From positions 62,001 to 126,000 of the forward strand of contig NZ_KB894586.1 of NCBI RefSeq assembly GCF_000374545.1: a stretch of 64,000 bases of DNA, given 5' to 3'. Every line of letters starts with the position of its first letter. Within the stretch, counting starts at the first letter, position 1. The notes under the pieces were generated by a model. The model did not search any database. It was not told where the DNA came from and was given only the letters and a program-made list of their open reading frames with translations. The stretch comes from Anaeromusa acidaminophila DSM 3853. Its GTDB lineage: Bacteria; Bacillota; Negativicutes; Anaeromusales; Anaeromusaceae. The position numbers were made by a program, and so were the translations under genes. This document shows positions 16,638-26,906 of this stretch, piece by piece.

Positions 16638-19600
16638 GTGCTGTTACGAAAACTGGAAGCTCATGGCTTTAAATCGTTCGCAGACCGTACTGAATTGGAA
16701 TTTGACGAAGGAATTACAGCAATTGTCGGGCCTAATGGCAGCGGTAAAAGCAATATTTCCGATGCCATCTTGTGGGTATTGGGCGAACAGAGCGCTAAGA
16801 CACTGCGCGGCGCTAAAATGGAGGATGTAATTTTTTCAGGCAGTGCTGGGCGGCGCCCCTTGGGGATGGCGGAAGTGTCATTGACTTTTGATAATACGGA
16901 CGGTACCTTGCCGATCGAATATAGTGAGGTTATTTTCACCCGCCGCGTCTATCGCTCCGGCGAAAGCGAATATTATTTAAATAAGAGGCCTTGTCGCCTC
17001 AAGGATATTCATGAACTTTTGGCTCATACCGGTCTGGGCAAGGACTCTATGGTTGTTATTGGACAAAATCGCGTAGACGAAGTGTTGAATAGCAAACCCG
17101 AAGAACGACGCTTGTTATTCGAGGACGCCGCAGGAATTAGCAAATATAAGCAGCGTAAACGAGATGCCATGCGCAAGATGGAGGAAACAGAGCTAAATCT
17201 AACGCGTGTAGCGGACATTCGAGGTGAAATTGCTGCGAGATTAGAGCCTATGGCGGAGAGCGCCCGCAAAGCGAAGGAACATAAAGAACTGGCAAGACAA
17301 TTGCGCAGCCAGCAAGTTTCTATGCTGTGTCAGCGATTGGAGCAGGCGCAAGGTCATCAAGAACGTTGGCGCGGCGAAGCGGCTTCATTGCAACAGGAGT
17401 ACGAAGCAGGTCGTACGGCTTTGTATGCGGCTGAAAGCGAGGCTGCACGCTGCGGCGACTTGCGCAACCAAGCGGAAGCATCTTGGGAAGAAGCGCAGCA
17501 GCAGCTTCGCAGTTGTCAGGAAGAAGGAGATGCGCTGCAACAACAGCAGGCCGTTTTGGCGGAGCGCTCCTTGCAAGAAGAGGAACGTAATCGGCGTTTA
17601 GCGCAAGAACAGGTGGAATACTCGCAGTTAGCGCAACGCACTCGGGCACAGGGCGAAAACGTTTCCTCCGAATGGCAGCAACAAGCGGGAACTCTCTTGC
17701 AATGCACAAAAGAAGTCAAAGAACGGGAAGCAACGCTGCAACAATTACAAGAAGAGCTGACAGAATTGGAAACGCAGGTCTTGGCGGGCAAAGAAGCGGA
17801 AATGAGCCGGATGCAGAAATTGCTGCAATTGCGTCACGAAATCCAGCAGCAAGAGCAGGAAGGGCGGCGCCTGGAAGAGGATTTGGTAAGCGTTGCCGGC
17901 GAAGAAACCCAGCAGCAACAGCAAGTGGGCTTTGTAACGCGTCAAGAGGAAAAACTGAGGCAACAAGAAGACGAGCTGCAGCAGCGTATGCAGGAAGCGC
18001 GGCTGCGAGGGGAGCAATTACAGGAACAAAGTCAGCGTAAGCGCGAAGAAAGACAGCAGCGGCAGCAGGAAATGCAAAAACTGCAACTGCAACAGCGGGA
18101 ATGGACGACAAGGCGGCAAGTGTTGCAGCAGATGAAAGAAGCCCATGAAGGCTTTGGACGCGGTGTTAAAGCCTTGCTGCAGAGCAAGGCGGCTTGGCGC
18201 AGCGGTATCCACGGGCCGGTTGCAGAGCTGATCCGAGTTTCCTCCCGCTATGTGACCGCGGTGGAAACCGCTTTAGGCGGAGCCATGCAACATGTAGTGG
18301 TAGAACGGGAAGAAGTGGCGCGTGACGCGATCGCCTTTTTGAAAGCGCAGCGCCTGGGGCGCGCGACGTTTTTGCCGTTGAGCGCACTGCGACCCGCAGC
18401 TCCACGAGATGCGGAGCTGCGGGCAGTTAAGCTTTCCGGGGCGCTCGGCTTTGCATCCGATATGATTGAGTGCGCAGCCGAACACGAAGCAGCCGTAAAA
18501 TTTTTGCTGGGCCGTACGGTTATTGTTGAAACCTTGGACGAAGCCATTGCCATTGCCCGCCAGACCGGGCACAGTGTAAAATTGGTAACCCTAGACGGCG
18601 AAGTGCTCAGTCCGGGCGGAGCTATGAGCGGCGGCAGTCAACAGCGGCGTGAAAGCGGTGTGTTAGGGCGTGAAAGCGAACTGGAAGAGCTGAGTCGTCG
18701 CATTGCGGCAGGCGCAGAAAAACTCCAGGAAACGGAAATGCAGTTGGAAAAATTGCAGCAGGAAGGACAAGGGCTGCAATCTCAATTAGAGCAAATACGG
18801 CAGCAACTGCAAGCTCTGCAAGTAGAGCATACAGCTTGGACAGGGCAAAGCCAAGCTTGCCTGAAAGAAATGCAACGTTGGCAGGAAACTGGCGAAAATC
18901 TCAAAAGGCGTCGAGAAGAGCTGGAATTGGCGCTTGCACAGGTCCGCCAGCGGCGTCAGGAGTTGTCCGAATCATTGGCGGCGTTTGAAGCGGATGACCA
19001 CTTACAGCGAGAGGACGTATCTTCGCAGCAGGAACAGCAGGCTTTGATTACGCGCCGACGGGAAGAAGAGCAAAGTCGTCTTATGGCGGCTAAAGTGCGA
19101 CAGGCGGCTTTAGAGGAACAGCGAAGGCAAATGGAAGAACGTCTGCGCGGTATGGAAGCGGAACTGGAGCATGTAAAACGCAAACAAGAGCAGCTTCAAA
19201 CCGAACACGGCGTATTGCAGGCGCAACAGCAAGAAACGCAGCAAGCCTTAGCCGCGATTACTGGGGCGCAGGAAGCCCTTATCGCCAAGCGAGAGGCTGC
19301 GGAAGAAGCGGCGGCGATAACGCAAAGCGAGCGGGTGCAGCAAGAATCTGTTTGGCGCCAGGCGCTGGAAGCGCAGGAAGTTTGCCGGCGTCAGAGCCAG
19401 GAACTGGAGCGCAAGGTACACGCCATTGAATTGCAGACAGCGAAAGCGGACTATGAGGTGGAAGCGGCGCAGACCCAACTGTGGGAACAGTTTACGCTAC
19501 GTCCTCAAGAAGCGCAGGAATGGCGAGTAGAGGGGAACACCGCCTCTTTTAACGCGGCGATTGCTAGACTGGAAAAAGCGATCGAAGCCTTGGGGCCGGT

Positions 19601-20210
19601 TAATCTCAATGCAGAAAAAGAATATGCGGAGTTGTTGGAAAGACACGAGTTCCTAGAAGGACAGTTCGAAGATTTAGCGTCCAGTCTGGAGCAATTACGC
19701 CAGGTTATCTCCGAAATGGACGCGACTATGTCTAGTCAATTTAGGGAAGCCTTTCAACATATTAATGAATATTTTTCGGCATCCTTCCAAAGCCTGTTTG
19801 GCGGAGGCAAGGCGGAACTGCGCCTAACGGCGCCGGACAATTTATTGGAAACCGGTATTGAGATTTTTGTACAGCCGCCTGGAAAAAAAACGCAGCACTT
19901 GGCGCTCTTGTCCGGTGGCGAGCGGGCGTTAACTGTGATTGCGCTGCTGTTTTCCTTCTTGCGGCATAGACCAGCGCCGTTTTGCATGGTGGACGAAATT
20001 GACGCACCTTTGGACGAGGCCAACTTGCGTCGCTTCAGTCGCTTTTTGCGCGAATATGCGGCGCATACGCAGTTCCTGGTGGTGACGCACCGCAAGGGAA
20101 CGATGGAGTCTGCAGATCGGCTGCATGGTGTAACGCTGCATGAAAATGGCGTCTCTCGTATTATTTCCGTGGAGCTTGGCAATGAAGAAAAGCAATCTTC
20201 CGCCAGCTAA
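16638..20210 (+). CDS. smc: Chromosome segregation protein SMC
   Basis: A 1190-residue condensin ATPase, the standard length. Walker A is GPNGSGKSN at 31-39. Two very long Gln/Glu-rich coiled coils (about 170-500 and 680-1000) flank a hinge around 510-650 containing the glycine-rich GGAMSGGS. The ABC signature LLSGGERAL is near 1090 and Walker B CMVDEIDAPLDE near 1115. It works with ScpA/ScpB to compact and resolve chromosomes; those genes are not in the window. Start is GTG 16638 with a modest GGTGAA upstream. ftsY follows, as in Bacillus. Confidence 0.97.
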   Translation: MLLRKLEAHGFKSFADRTELEFDEGITAIVGPNGSGKSNISDAILWVLGEQSAKTLRGAKMEDVIFSGSAGRRPLGMAEVSLTFDNTDGTLPIEYSEVIFTRRVYRSGESEYYLNKRPCRLKDIHELLAHTGLGKDSMVVIGQNRVDEVLNSKPEERRLLFEDAAGISKYKQRKRDAMRKMEETELNLTRVADIRGEIAARLEPMAESARKAKEHKELARQLRSQQVSMLCQRLEQAQGHQERWRGEAASLQQEYEAGRTALYAAESEAARCGDLRNQAEASWEEAQQQLRSCQEEGDALQQQQAVLAERSLQEEERNRRLAQEQVEYSQLAQRTRAQGENVSSEWQQQAGTLLQCTKEVKEREATLQQLQEELTELETQVLAGKEAEMSRMQKLLQLRHEIQQQEQEGRRLEEDLVSVAGEETQQQQQVGFVTRQEEKLRQQEDELQQRMQEARLRGEQLQEQSQRKREERQQRQQEMQKLQLQQREWTTRRQVLQQMKEAHEGFGRGVKALLQSKAAWRSGIHGPVAELIRVSSRYVTAVETALGGAMQHVVVEREEVARDAIAFLKAQRLGRATFLPLSALRPAAPRDAELRAVKLSGALGFASDMIECAAEHEAAVKFLLGRTVIVETLDEAIAIARQTGHSVKLVTLDGEVLSPGGAMSGGSQQRRESGVLGRESELEELSRRIAAGAEKLQETEMQLEKLQQEGQGLQSQLEQIRQQLQALQVEHTAWTGQSQACLKEMQRWQETGENLKRRREELELALAQVRQRRQELSESLAAFEADDHLQREDVSSQQEQQALITRRREEEQSRLMAAKVRQAALEEQRRQMEERLRGMEAELEHVKRKQEQLQTEHGVLQAQQQETQQALAAITGAQEALIAKREAAEEAAAITQSERVQQESVWRQALEAQEVCRRQSQELERKVHAIELQTAKADYEVEAAQTQLWEQFTLRPQEAQEWRVEGNTASFNAAIARLEKAIEALGPVNLNAEKEYAELLERHEFLEGQFEDLASSLEQLRQVISEMDATMSSQFREAFQHINEYFSASFQSLFGGGKAELRLTAPDNLLETGIEIFVQPPGKKTQHLALLSGGERALTVIALLFSFLRHRPAPFCMVDEIDAPLDEANLRRFSRFLREYAAHTQFLVVTHRKGTMESADRLHGVTLHENGVSRIISVELGNEEKQSSAS

Positions 20211-20262
20211 GAGACAGTTCTAAGACGACGGTGTGAATTTTAGAGAAGAGGTGCAACGAGGA

Positions 20263-21177
20263 ATGGGTTTTTTTGATCGGTTAAAATCGGGCTTGGAAAA
20301 GACGCGTAAGTCTTTTACTGAGAAAATAGAGCAAGTCATTAAGGGCTATGCGGATATTGACGAGGAATTTTTGGATGATATTGAAATGGCGCTGCTGACC
20401 TCTGATGTTGGCGTAACGGTTACAACGCGGTTGATGCAGGACATCCGCACTGGCATAAAGGCAAAAGAAATCAACCAGCCCGATGATTTGCGGCCTTTTT
20501 TGGCGCAGCGCATTAGCTCTATGCTTAGTGAAGACGCTTCTTCGATGCAATTGCCGGAAAAAAGCGTAGGCGTTATTTTGGTGGTTGGCGTCAATGGCGT
20601 AGGCAAGACGACTACGATTGGGAAATTGGGGCATTTTTACGCAGCGCAAGGCAAGAAGGTGCTTTTAGCGGCGGCGGATACCTTTCGCGCGGCGGCGATT
20701 GACCAGTTGGAGATTTGGGGGCAGCGCATCGGCTGTGAAGTGATTAAGCATACAGAAGGTTCGGACCCGGCTGCGGTGGCGTTTGACGCTTTGCGAGCGG
20801 CCAAAGCGAGAAATTTTGACTTGGTGATTATTGATACCGCCGGAAGGCTGCATAATAAGGGAAATCTTATGGAGGAGCTGCGCAAGATTTACCGGGTTAT
20901 TGGCCGCGAAGTGGAAGGGGCGCCTCATGAAACCTTGTTAGTGCTGGATGCTACAACAGGGCAAAATGCTTTAAATCAGGCCCGAGTGTTTGGAGAAGTC
21001 AGCGATGTGACTGGAGTGGCGCTGACCAAACTGGACGGTACGGCTAAAGGCGGCGTAATCGTAGCTGTTAAGAGTGAATTAGGCGTGCCTGTTAAATGGA
21101 TTGGCGTTGGAGAAGGCATGGATGATTTGCGGCCTTTTGATGCGCAGGAGTTCGCGCAAGCATTATTTACCAACTAA
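20263..21177 (+). CDS. ftsY: Signal recognition particle receptor FtsY
   Basis: A 304-residue SRP GTPase that docks the ribosome-Ffh complex at the membrane. It begins with the membrane-binding amphipathic segment MGFFDRLKSGLEKTRK and has no long acidic A domain, as usual in Firmicutes. GTPase motifs: GVNGVGKTTT (near 108), DTAGRLHNKG, TKLDGTAKGG. ATG 20263 is preferred to the in-frame GTG at 20233 because GAGGTG lies about 9 bases in front and homologues start there. Confidence 0.96.
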   Translation: MGFFDRLKSGLEKTRKSFTEKIEQVIKGYADIDEEFLDDIEMALLTSDVGVTVTTRLMQDIRTGIKAKEINQPDDLRPFLAQRISSMLSEDASSMQLPEKSVGVILVVGVNGVGKTTTIGKLGHFYAAQGKKVLLAAADTFRAAAIDQLEIWGQRIGCEVIKHTEGSDPAAVAFDALRAAKARNFDLVIIDTAGRLHNKGNLMEELRKIYRVIGREVEGAPHETLLVLDATTGQNALNQARVFGEVSDVTGVALTKLDGTAKGGVIVAVKSELGVPVKWIGVGEGMDDLRPFDAQEFAQALFTN

Positions 21178-21200
21178 CAAAGAATGCCAAGTAAAAGCAC

Positions 21201-21229
21201 TTGACGCCTGACAGGGAAGTGCGTATAAT
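21201..21229 (+). promoter_or_regulatory. Sigma-A promoter of the ylxM-ffh operon
   Basis: TTGACG (21201-21206), 17-base spacer, TATAAT (21224-21229). It lies just after ftsY, so the SRP genes have an independent start. Confidence 0.9.
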
Positions 21230-21276
21230 AAAGCAGGTGTCAAGTAGTAGAGCTTGGCAAGAAGTTGGTGGTGAAC

Positions 21277-21636
21277 ATGTTGGAGAAAATCGTCCGTATT
21301 GGGCGTCTCTTTGATTTGTATAGCGCGTTACTGACGGAAAAGCAGCAGCGTTGCGTGGAGTTACATTATTTGCAGGATTTTTCTCTTTCGGAGATTGCCG
21401 AAGAGCTGTGTGTTTCGCGGCAAGCGGTGCATGATATGCTGCGCCGGGCGGAACATATTTTAGAAGAGTATGAAGGAAAATTGCGATTGCTGGAACGGCA
21501 GGAACAGGATCGGGAAATTTTGCGGCAGGTGCAACAGCTTTTAAAGAGCCTGCCTGAGAATATGCAAGGCATTCCCGCTCTTGGCGAGGCTAGGCGGCAA
21601 TTGAGTATGCTGTTGGAGGTTGCTCATGATATTTGA
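21277..21636 (+). CDS. ylxM: YlxM family helix-turn-helix protein (SRP operon)
   Basis: A 119-residue protein of the UPF0122/YlxM family, always next to ffh in Firmicutes. It looks like a sigma-70 region 4 helix-turn-helix: DFSLSEIAEELCVSRQAVHD (about 33-52), followed by a helical tail. In streptococci YlxM binds the SRP; whether this one binds RNA, protein or DNA is not known. ATG 21277 follows a GGTGGTG site, matching the usual MLEKIVRIGRLFDLY start. It overlaps ffh by 11 bases. Confidence 0.92.
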   Translation: MLEKIVRIGRLFDLYSALLTEKQQRCVELHYLQDFSLSEIAEELCVSRQAVHDMLRRAEHILEEYEGKLRLLERQEQDREILRQVQQLLKSLPENMQGIPALGEARRQLSMLLEVAHDI

Positions 21637-22975
21637 GGGCTTAGCCGATAAGTTGCAATCGACATTTAAAAAACTTCGCGGCCGAGGAAAGATTAACGAA
21701 GCAGATGTCACAGAAGCGCTTCGCGAAGTACGTATGGCCCTGCTGGAAGCCGACGTGCATTTTAAAGTGGTTAAGGATTTAATTGCACGGATAAAGGAAC
21801 GGGCTGTAGGGCAGGAAGTGCTGGAAAGCTTAACGCCAGCGCAGCAGGTCGTAAAGATTGTTAACGATGAGCTGACCGAGCTGATGGGCGGCACCCAAAG
21901 CCGCATTACGATTTCTCCTAAGCCGCCGACGGTGATTATGCTTGTAGGCCTTCAGGGCGCCGGCAAAACGACAACCGTAGGCAAACTGGGGCAATACTTA
22001 AAGAAACAAGGCAAAAATCCGTTGCTGGTTGCCGCTGACGTGTACCGGCCTGCAGCTATTAAACAGCTTCAGGTGCTTGGGGAACAACTGAGTATACCGG
22101 TTTTCACCATGGAAGAGCCTAAGCCGGTGGAAATTGCCAAACAGGCGCTGGAACATGCCAAATTATACGCTCGCGATGTGGTGATCATCGATACCGCAGG
22201 CCGCCTGCACATCAACGAAGAGTTGATGCAGGAGCTTAAAGATATTAAGAGTGCGGTCAAACCGCATGAAATCTTGCTTGTTGTCGATGCGATGACAGGT
22301 CAAGACGCCGTCAATGTGGCGGAAAGCTTTAATGGCGATTTGGGATTGGACGGTATCATTCTTACCAAACTAGACGGCGATGCCCGAGGCGGAGCCGCTC
22401 TTTCGGTAAAAGCCGTTACTGGCTGTCCGATAAAATTTGCCGGTATGGGTGAAAAGTTGGACGCACTGGAGCCCTTTCATCCGGACCGCATGGCTTCGCG
22501 AATTCTCGGCATGGGCGATGTACTGACGCTGATTGAGAAAGCTCAGGCCAGCATCGACTTGGAACAAGCCAAAGAGATGGAGCGAAAGCTGCGTAAAGAC
22601 GACTTTACGTTGGAGGATTTTCTGGATCAACTGCAGCAGGTAAAAAAACTTGGACCGCTGGATAAAATTATGGAAATGCTTCCAGGCATGAACCAGTTGA
22701 AAAAAAACCAGGATATCCAAATTGACGAAAAAGAAATCGCTCATGTAGAAGCCATTATTCGTTCGATGACACTGGCGGAGCGACGCGATCCTAATTTGAT
22801 TAACGGCAGCCGACGCAAACGCATTGCCGCGGGCAGCGGCACGCGCGTGCAGGATGTTAATAAATTACTGAAGCAGTTTGTTGAGGCGCGGAAGATGATG
22901 AAGCGCTTCAAGGACATGCAGAAAATGGGTAAAAATAAACTAAGCAGCATGTTTAAAATGCCGTTTATGAAATAA
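21626..22975 (+). CDS. ffh: Signal recognition particle protein Ffh
   Basis: A 449-residue SRP54 homologue that binds signal peptides and SRP RNA. It has an N-terminal four-helix domain, the GTPase with [10 protein letters not shown] (near 108), [10 protein letters not shown] and [10 protein letters not shown], then a methionine-rich M domain from about 300 ([20 protein letters not shown]). ATG 21626 lies inside the ylxM end with TTGGAGGT upstream. rpsP follows after 25 bases. Confidence 0.97.
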   Translation: MIFEGLADKLQSTFKKLRGRGKINEADVTEALREVRMALLEADVHFKVVKDLIARIKERAVGQEVLESLTPAQQVVKIVNDELTELMGGTQSRITISPKPPTVIMLVGLQGAGKTTTVGKLGQYLKKQGKNPLLVAADVYRPAAIKQLQVLGEQLSIPVFTMEEPKPVEIAKQALEHAKLYARDVVIIDTAGRLHINEELMQELKDIKSAVKPHEILLVVDAMTGQDAVNVAESFNGDLGLDGIILTKLDGDARGGAALSVKAVTGCPIKFAGMGEKLDALEPFHPDRMASRILGMGDVLTLIEKAQASIDLEQAKEMERKLRKDDFTLEDFLDQLQQVKKLGPLDKIMEMLPGMNQLKKNQDIQIDEKEIAHVEAIIRSMTLAERRDPNLINGSRRKRIAAGSGTRVQDVNKLLKQFVEARKMMKRFKDMQKMGKNKLSSMFKMPFMK

Positions 22976-23000
22976 TGATTCTATAAAGGAGGTGATATCA

Positions 23001-23273
23001 ATGGCAGTAAAAATTCGTTTGAATCGCATGGGGGCCAAGAAAAACCCCTTTTATCGCATCGTTGTGGCTGACTCTCGTTCGCCCCGCGATGGCCGTTTCA
23101 TCGAAATCGTCGGTCACTATGACTCTACTCGCGAACCCGCAGTAGTCAAAGTGGACGAAGAAAAAGTCCTGGCCTGGTTGCAAAAAGGCGCTCAGCTTAC
23201 CGATACGGCGAAAAACATTCTCCGTAAAGAAGGCATCATGAGCAAATGGGATGAAATGAAGCGTTCGAAGTGA
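23001..23273 (+). CDS. rpsP: Small ribosomal subunit protein bS16
   Basis: A 90-residue S16 with the usual opening [20 protein letters not shown] and [14 protein letters not shown] 23001 follows AAAGGAGGTGATATCA, a near-perfect ribosome site; three extra upstream codons in frame are not needed. S16 is needed for assembly of the 30S body. It leads the ribosome-maturation part of the operon. Confidence 0.97.
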   Translation: MAVKIRLNRMGAKKNPFYRIVVADSRSPRDGRFIEIVGHYDSTREPAVVKVDEEKVLAWLQKGAQLTDTAKNILRKEGIMSKWDEMKRSK

Positions 23274-23292
23274 GAAAGAGTGTGATAACGTC

Positions 23293-23523
23293 ATGAAAGA
23301 AATCGTTGAAGTTATCGCCAAAGCCCTGGTACGGCATCCGGAACAGGTACGAGTCGAAGCAACGGATGACCGTAATGGCACCGTATACGCCTTGCGCGTA
23401 TCTCCTGAAGATATGGGTAAGGTCATCGGCAAGCAGGGACGGATTGCCAAAGCCATCCGCACTGTCGTGAAAGCGGCTGCAACGCGGGAAAATAAAAAAG
23501 TCAACGTGGAAATCAGCGAATAA
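23293..23523 (+). CDS. khpA: KH domain RNA-binding protein KhpA
   Basis: A 76-residue single type II KH domain with the GxxG loop in VIGKQGRIAKAIR. KhpA usually pairs with KhpB/Jag to bind RNAs and to influence cell division and elongation in Gram-positive bacteria. It sits 19 bases after rpsP in the conserved rpsP-khpA-ylqD-rimM-trmD order. Length is normal for the family. Confidence 0.95.
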   Translation: MKEIVEVIAKALVRHPEQVRVEATDDRNGTVYALRVSPEDMGKVIGKQGRIAKAIRTVVKAAATRENKKVNVEISE

Positions 23524-23538
23524 AGGTGGATTACCGAC

Positions 23539-23946
23539 ATGGACAGCATGACTCTGAAATGCCCTGTGACCATCAAGGCCAAGGTGACGGAAGAACTCAA
23601 GCAACGTTTGACCGCGGAAACCGAAGAAGCCCTGCAAGGGGTAGAATTGGAACTGCAGCAAATTGAGTTTCACGCCAAGCGCCTGCTGGCGGAACAAGCT
23701 AAGCAGGACGCCCAAGGACTTGTGGCTCTGCGTCAACAAATTGAGGCAGAAAAGCAAAAGCGCCTGGAATTCAAGAATGAAATGCTGGCCAAGCTCAAGG
23801 CCACGCAGGAACTCGAACTCGGCTCTGAGATTGTCAGAGGGCAGTTGGAGCGCGTCGTCGATGTGAAGGTGGGAGATGATCTGAACAAGATCATGGGCTC
23901 CGAGATCCTTCTGGAAGACGGCAAAGTTCTGACTTTCCGCAGCTGA
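23539..23946 (+). CDS. ylqD: YlqD family protein
   Basis: A 135-residue mostly helical protein of the YlqD family, found between khpA and rimM in many Firmicutes; function unknown. The middle third is a charged coiled coil (about 20-90, rich in Glu, Gln, Lys), followed by a short beta-rich end (VDVKVGDDLNKIMGSEILL). ATG 23539 follows AAAGGTGG; ATG 23548 is a less likely start. Confidence 0.85.
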   Translation: MDSMTLKCPVTIKAKVTEELKQRLTAETEEALQGVELELQQIEFHAKRLLAEQAKQDAQGLVALRQQIEAEKQKRLEFKNEMLAKLKATQELELGSEIVRGQLERVVDVKVGDDLNKIMGSEILLEDGKVLTFRS

Positions 23947-23953
23947 GACCAAG

Positions 23954-24469
23954 ATGACCATGAAACAGACTAACCGTATATTGGTCGGTCAGATTATTGC
24001 CCCGCACGGCGTGCGGGGTGATGTTCGTGTTAGCCCTTTGACCGATGAGGCGGGACGATTTTCTGCTTTGAAGTGCGTATATATGCACAGCGGCGCTGTT
24101 TTGACCTTAGAGCGCGCTGGTGTGCATAAAGGCTTAGCTCTATTGCATTTTCAAGGCGTAGACACGGTTGAAGCCGCTGAGAAGCTGCGGGGGCAGCAGC
24201 TGTATATTGACCGTAAAGATGCGGTTCCTTTAGCGGCAGGGCAATACTATACGGTCGATATCCTGGGACTTCGGGTGGTTGATGAGCGAACCGGCGAAGA
24301 ATTGGGAGAAATTGTGCAGATTTTGGAGACGGGCAGCAATGATGTCTATGTGGTACGCCGAAGCGGGCGCAGCCAAGATGTGTTGGTGCCGGCTCTTAAG
24401 AGTGTAGTATCCGAGGTTTCTTTGCAAGAAGGGCTGATGCGTGTGCGCTTGCAGGAGGTATGGGAATGA
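23954..24469 (+). CDS. rimM: Ribosome maturation factor RimM
   Basis: A 171-residue 30S maturation factor that binds S19 and helps fold the 16S 3' domain. The N-terminal domain opens with [21 protein letters not shown]-barrel follows ([27 protein letters not shown]). The ribosome site is weak and a second ATG at 23960 is possible. It overlaps trmD by four bases (ATGA), so the two are translationally coupled. Confidence 0.95.
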   Translation: MTMKQTNRILVGQIIAPHGVRGDVRVSPLTDEAGRFSALKCVYMHSGAVLTLERAGVHKGLALLHFQGVDTVEAAEKLRGQQLYIDRKDAVPLAAGQYYTVDILGLRVVDERTGEELGEIVQILETGSNDVYVVRRSGRSQDVLVPALKSVVSEVSLQEGLMRVRLQEVWE

Positions 24470-25206
24470 ATTCGCTCCATTTTTCCTTTGTGTCTCTTTT
24501 TCCAGAGATGTTTGCGCCTTTGGAACATAGCATTTTGAAACGGGCCCGCGACGCGGGCCTGCTTTCCTTTTCCCATATTAATCCCCGGGACTTCGCCTTA
24601 GATAAGCATCATATTGTAGATGATACGCCTTTTGGCGGCGGCGCGGGGATGGTCATGAAGCCGGATCCTATTTATAGGGCGGTAGAGTCTGCCAAAGAAA
24701 GCGGCGGAACAGGGCGCGTCCTGCTCATGTGTCCAGGGGGAACTCCTTTTTCACAAGCTAAGGCGTTGGAACTGGCTAAAGAGGAGCATCTTATTTTGGT
24801 GTGCGGTCATTATGAGGGGATTGACGAACGTGTTCGCCAACATGTGGTGGATGAAGTCATCTCGATCGGCGATTATGTACTTACAGGGGGCGAACTGCCG
24901 GCTATGGTTGTAGCGGATGCGGTGGCTCGTTTGGTGCCCGGGGTGCTGGGGTCCTGTGATTCTGCGCCGCATGATTCTTTTTATGATGGCCTTTTGGAGT
25001 ATCCTCAGTATACGCGACCACGCAGCTTTAATGAGTGGGAGGTACCAGAGGTGCTTGTCAGCGGTGATCATGCGAAAATCCAACGTTGGCGGCGCAAAGA
25101 GGCGTTGCGTAATACTTGGAAGCGGCGGCCGGATCTATTGGCGGGGCGTGAATTGGAACAGGCTGATGCGAAGCTGTTGGCGGAAGTCAAGGAGGAAGAG
25201 GCATGA
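24466..25206 (+). CDS. trmD: tRNA (guanine-37-N1)-methyltransferase
   Basis: A 246-residue SPOUT-fold methyltransferase that makes m1G37 and prevents frameshifts. Seen: [26 protein letters not shown], the knot region [11 protein letters not shown], and [17 protein letters not shown] 24466 is used: AGGAGG at 24453-24458 leaves 7 bases, while ATG 24460 would leave one. It overlaps both its neighbours by four bases. Confidence 0.97.
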   Translation: MNSLHFSFVSLFPEMFAPLEHSILKRARDAGLLSFSHINPRDFALDKHHIVDDTPFGGGAGMVMKPDPIYRAVESAKESGGTGRVLLMCPGGTPFSQAKALELAKEEHLILVCGHYEGIDERVRQHVVDEVISIGDYVLTGGELPAMVVADAVARLVPGVLGSCDSAPHDSFYDGLLEYPQYTRPRSFNEWEVPEVLVSGDHAKIQRWRRKEALRNTWKRRPDLLAGRELEQADAKLLAEVKEEEA

Positions 25207-25802
25207 AGGAAAAAGCCAAGGTTTATGTAGGGCTGGTGCATTATCCGATTTACAATCGCAACATGGACGTAGTAGCTACGGCTGTAACCAACTTTGATGT
25301 GCATGATTTGGCCAGAACCTGCCGGACTTATGATGTAGCGCGTTATTTTGTTATTCATCCCCATGAGAGCCAAGCTCGCCTTGTACAGGATATTATTGGC
25401 TATTGGCGGGACGGTTACGGCAGCGAATACAATCCGGATCGCAAGGAAGCTTTTCAAGTTCTGGAATTGGCGGCTTCGATTGAAGAAGCATGTAAGCGCA
25501 TTGAGGAAGTTGAAGGACAGCGGCCGCTGATTGTTACTACCGATGCCAGGGTATATCCCAACAGCATTTCTTATCGGCAAATGCGCAGCAAACTGCAGCA
25601 GGATTCTCAGCCCTGGCTGATTCTCTTTGGTACTGGCTGGGGTATTGAGGCGGACACGATGAGTCGCTTTGACGCCATCTTGGAGCCAATTTACGGGCCT
25701 GGCGAATACAATCATCTACCGGTGCGATCGGCGGTGGCTATCATTTTGGACCGCTTGCTGGGGGAAGCCTGGTATGAAACTGAAAATGCGCGTGACGATT
25801 AA
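25203..25802 (+). CDS. SAM-dependent RNA methyltransferase (PF09936-type)
   Basis: A 199-residue protein of the family annotated as SAM-dependent RNA methyltransferase (Methyltrn_RNA_4), which regularly follows trmD in Clostridia, Negativicutes and Thermotogae. Seen: [32 protein letters not shown], and the SPOUT-like knot segment [12 protein letters not shown] with [17 protein letters not shown]. The modified base is unknown to me. Start ATG 25203 overlaps the trmD stop (ATGA). rplS follows from its own promoter. Confidence 0.85.
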   Translation: MKEKAKVYVGLVHYPIYNRNMDVVATAVTNFDVHDLARTCRTYDVARYFVIHPHESQARLVQDIIGYWRDGYGSEYNPDRKEAFQVLELAASIEEACKRIEEVEGQRPLIVTTDARVYPNSISYRQMRSKLQQDSQPWLILFGTGWGIEADTMSRFDAILEPIYGPGEYNHLPVRSAVAIILDRLLGEAWYETENARDD

Positions 25803-25810
25803 TTTTTCTC

Positions 25811-25839
25811 TTGAGTTAACTCGGGGAAGATGATATAAT
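25811..25839 (+). promoter_or_regulatory. Sigma-A promoter of rplS
   Basis: TTGAGT (25811-25816), 17-base spacer, TATAAT (25834-25839) with TGA before it (extended -10). About 64 bases of leader lie before the rplS start. An L19 autoregulatory leader is known in Bacillus; I cannot confirm that fold here. Confidence 0.88.
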
Positions 25840-25909
25840 TTTAATGTTTATAAGGCGGTCCTCTATACCTGAAGCAGGATACGAACGTCTTGATGAAGGA
25901 GGAAAACCC

Positions 25910-26251
25910 ATGAATCTCATTGAAGCTTTGGAAAAAGAACAACTCCGTACCGACATCCCTGATTTCAAACCAGGCGACACCGTTCGGGCCCACGTAAAAG
26001 TTGTCGAGGGTACTCGCGAACGTGTTCAGGTTTTTGAAGGCGTTGTCATTCACCGTAAAGGTACTGGCGTGCGTGAGACTTTCACCGTTCGCCGCATTTC
26101 CTACAATGTAGGCGTGGAACGTACTTTTCCGGTGCATTCGCCCCGTTTGGAGCGGATCGAAGTAGTGCGCCGCGGTATTGTCCGTCGTGCCAAACTGTAC
26201 TATCTGCGCAACCTGCGCGGTAAAGCAGCGCGTATCAGAGAAAAACGCTAA
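25910..26251 (+). CDS. rplS: Large ribosomal subunit protein bL19
   Basis: A 113-residue L19 protein at the 30S-50S interface. Typical runs: [42 protein letters not shown] and the basic C-terminus. ATG 25910 follows AAGGAGG; a longer frame starting at 25844 lies in the leader and is rejected. It ends in a strong terminator. Confidence 0.97.
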   Translation: MNLIEALEKEQLRTDIPDFKPGDTVRAHVKVVEGTRERVQVFEGVVIHRKGTGVRETFTVRRISYNVGVERTFPVHSPRLERIEVVRRGIVRRAKLYYLRNLRGKAARIREKR

Positions 26252-26259
26252 GCGACGAG

Positions 26260-26286
26260 AAGGGGACTGGCAGCAGTCCCCTTTTT
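26260..26286 (+). terminator. Intrinsic terminator after rplS
   Basis: A 10-bp stem AAGGGGACTG/CAGTCCCCTT with loop GCAG and a short T run. Confidence 0.88.
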
Positions 26287-26353
26287 GCATCGTAAAACAC
26301 AACTTGCTAAAAATTAGATATACGTTCAGAGGCCTTGAGGGGGTTTGTGGAAA

Positions 26354-26881
26354 ATGAGCCAAAGCAAACTGGGACAAGAAATTAAAGACTGGGTTGTATC
26401 AATCGCCATTGCGCTGATACTTGCTTTTTTCATTCGTTATTTTATTGTAGAGTTGTATTTAGTTGAAGGACCGTCTATGCGTCCGACGTTGATTAATAGC
26501 GAACGCTTAGTGGTCAATAAATTTATTTATCGTTTTCAGCAGCCTGCTAAAGGCGAGGTTATTGTTTTCCGTTATCCGCGGGATCCTAGTCGTGATTTCA
26601 TTAAGCGCGTTATTGCCGTTGCAGGCGATACGATTGAAATTAAAGATGGCCGGGTGTTCGTCAACGGACAGTTGCAGAATGAAGAGTACATTTTAGAGAA
26701 AACGCGTGGTTCTTATCCTTTGTCTACCGTGCCGGAAGGCCACATTTTTGTGATGGGCGACAACCGGAACAATTCGGAGGACAGCCGTTTCCGCGATGTA
26801 GGCTTTGTTTCCTTGGATATGGTGAAAGGCAAAGCGATTATGGTGTTTTGGCCTTTAGATCAGTTGAAACAACTGCCTTAA
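26354..26881 (+). CDS. lepB: Signal peptidase I
   Basis: A 175-residue membrane protease that cuts signal peptides from secreted proteins. One N-terminal membrane helix (about 14-34) is followed by the catalytic Ser41 in GPSMRPTL and Lys84 in RDFIKRVIAVAGD, and by the box GDNRNNSEDSR. The size fits the short Gram-positive type. ATG 26354 has GAGGGGG about 10 bases upstream; the TTG at 26345 is too close to that site. It lies between rplS and rbgA. Confidence 0.95.
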   Translation: MSQSKLGQEIKDWVVSIAIALILAFFIRYFIVELYLVEGPSMRPTLINSERLVVNKFIYRFQQPAKGEVIVFRYPRDPSRDFIKRVIAVAGDTIEIKDGRVFVNGQLQNEEYILEKTRGSYPLSTVPEGHIFVMGDNRNNSEDSRFRDVGFVSLDMVKGKAIMVFWPLDQLKQLP

Positions 26882-26906
26882 GAGCGTTAAAAACGCGGAG
26901 GATTTC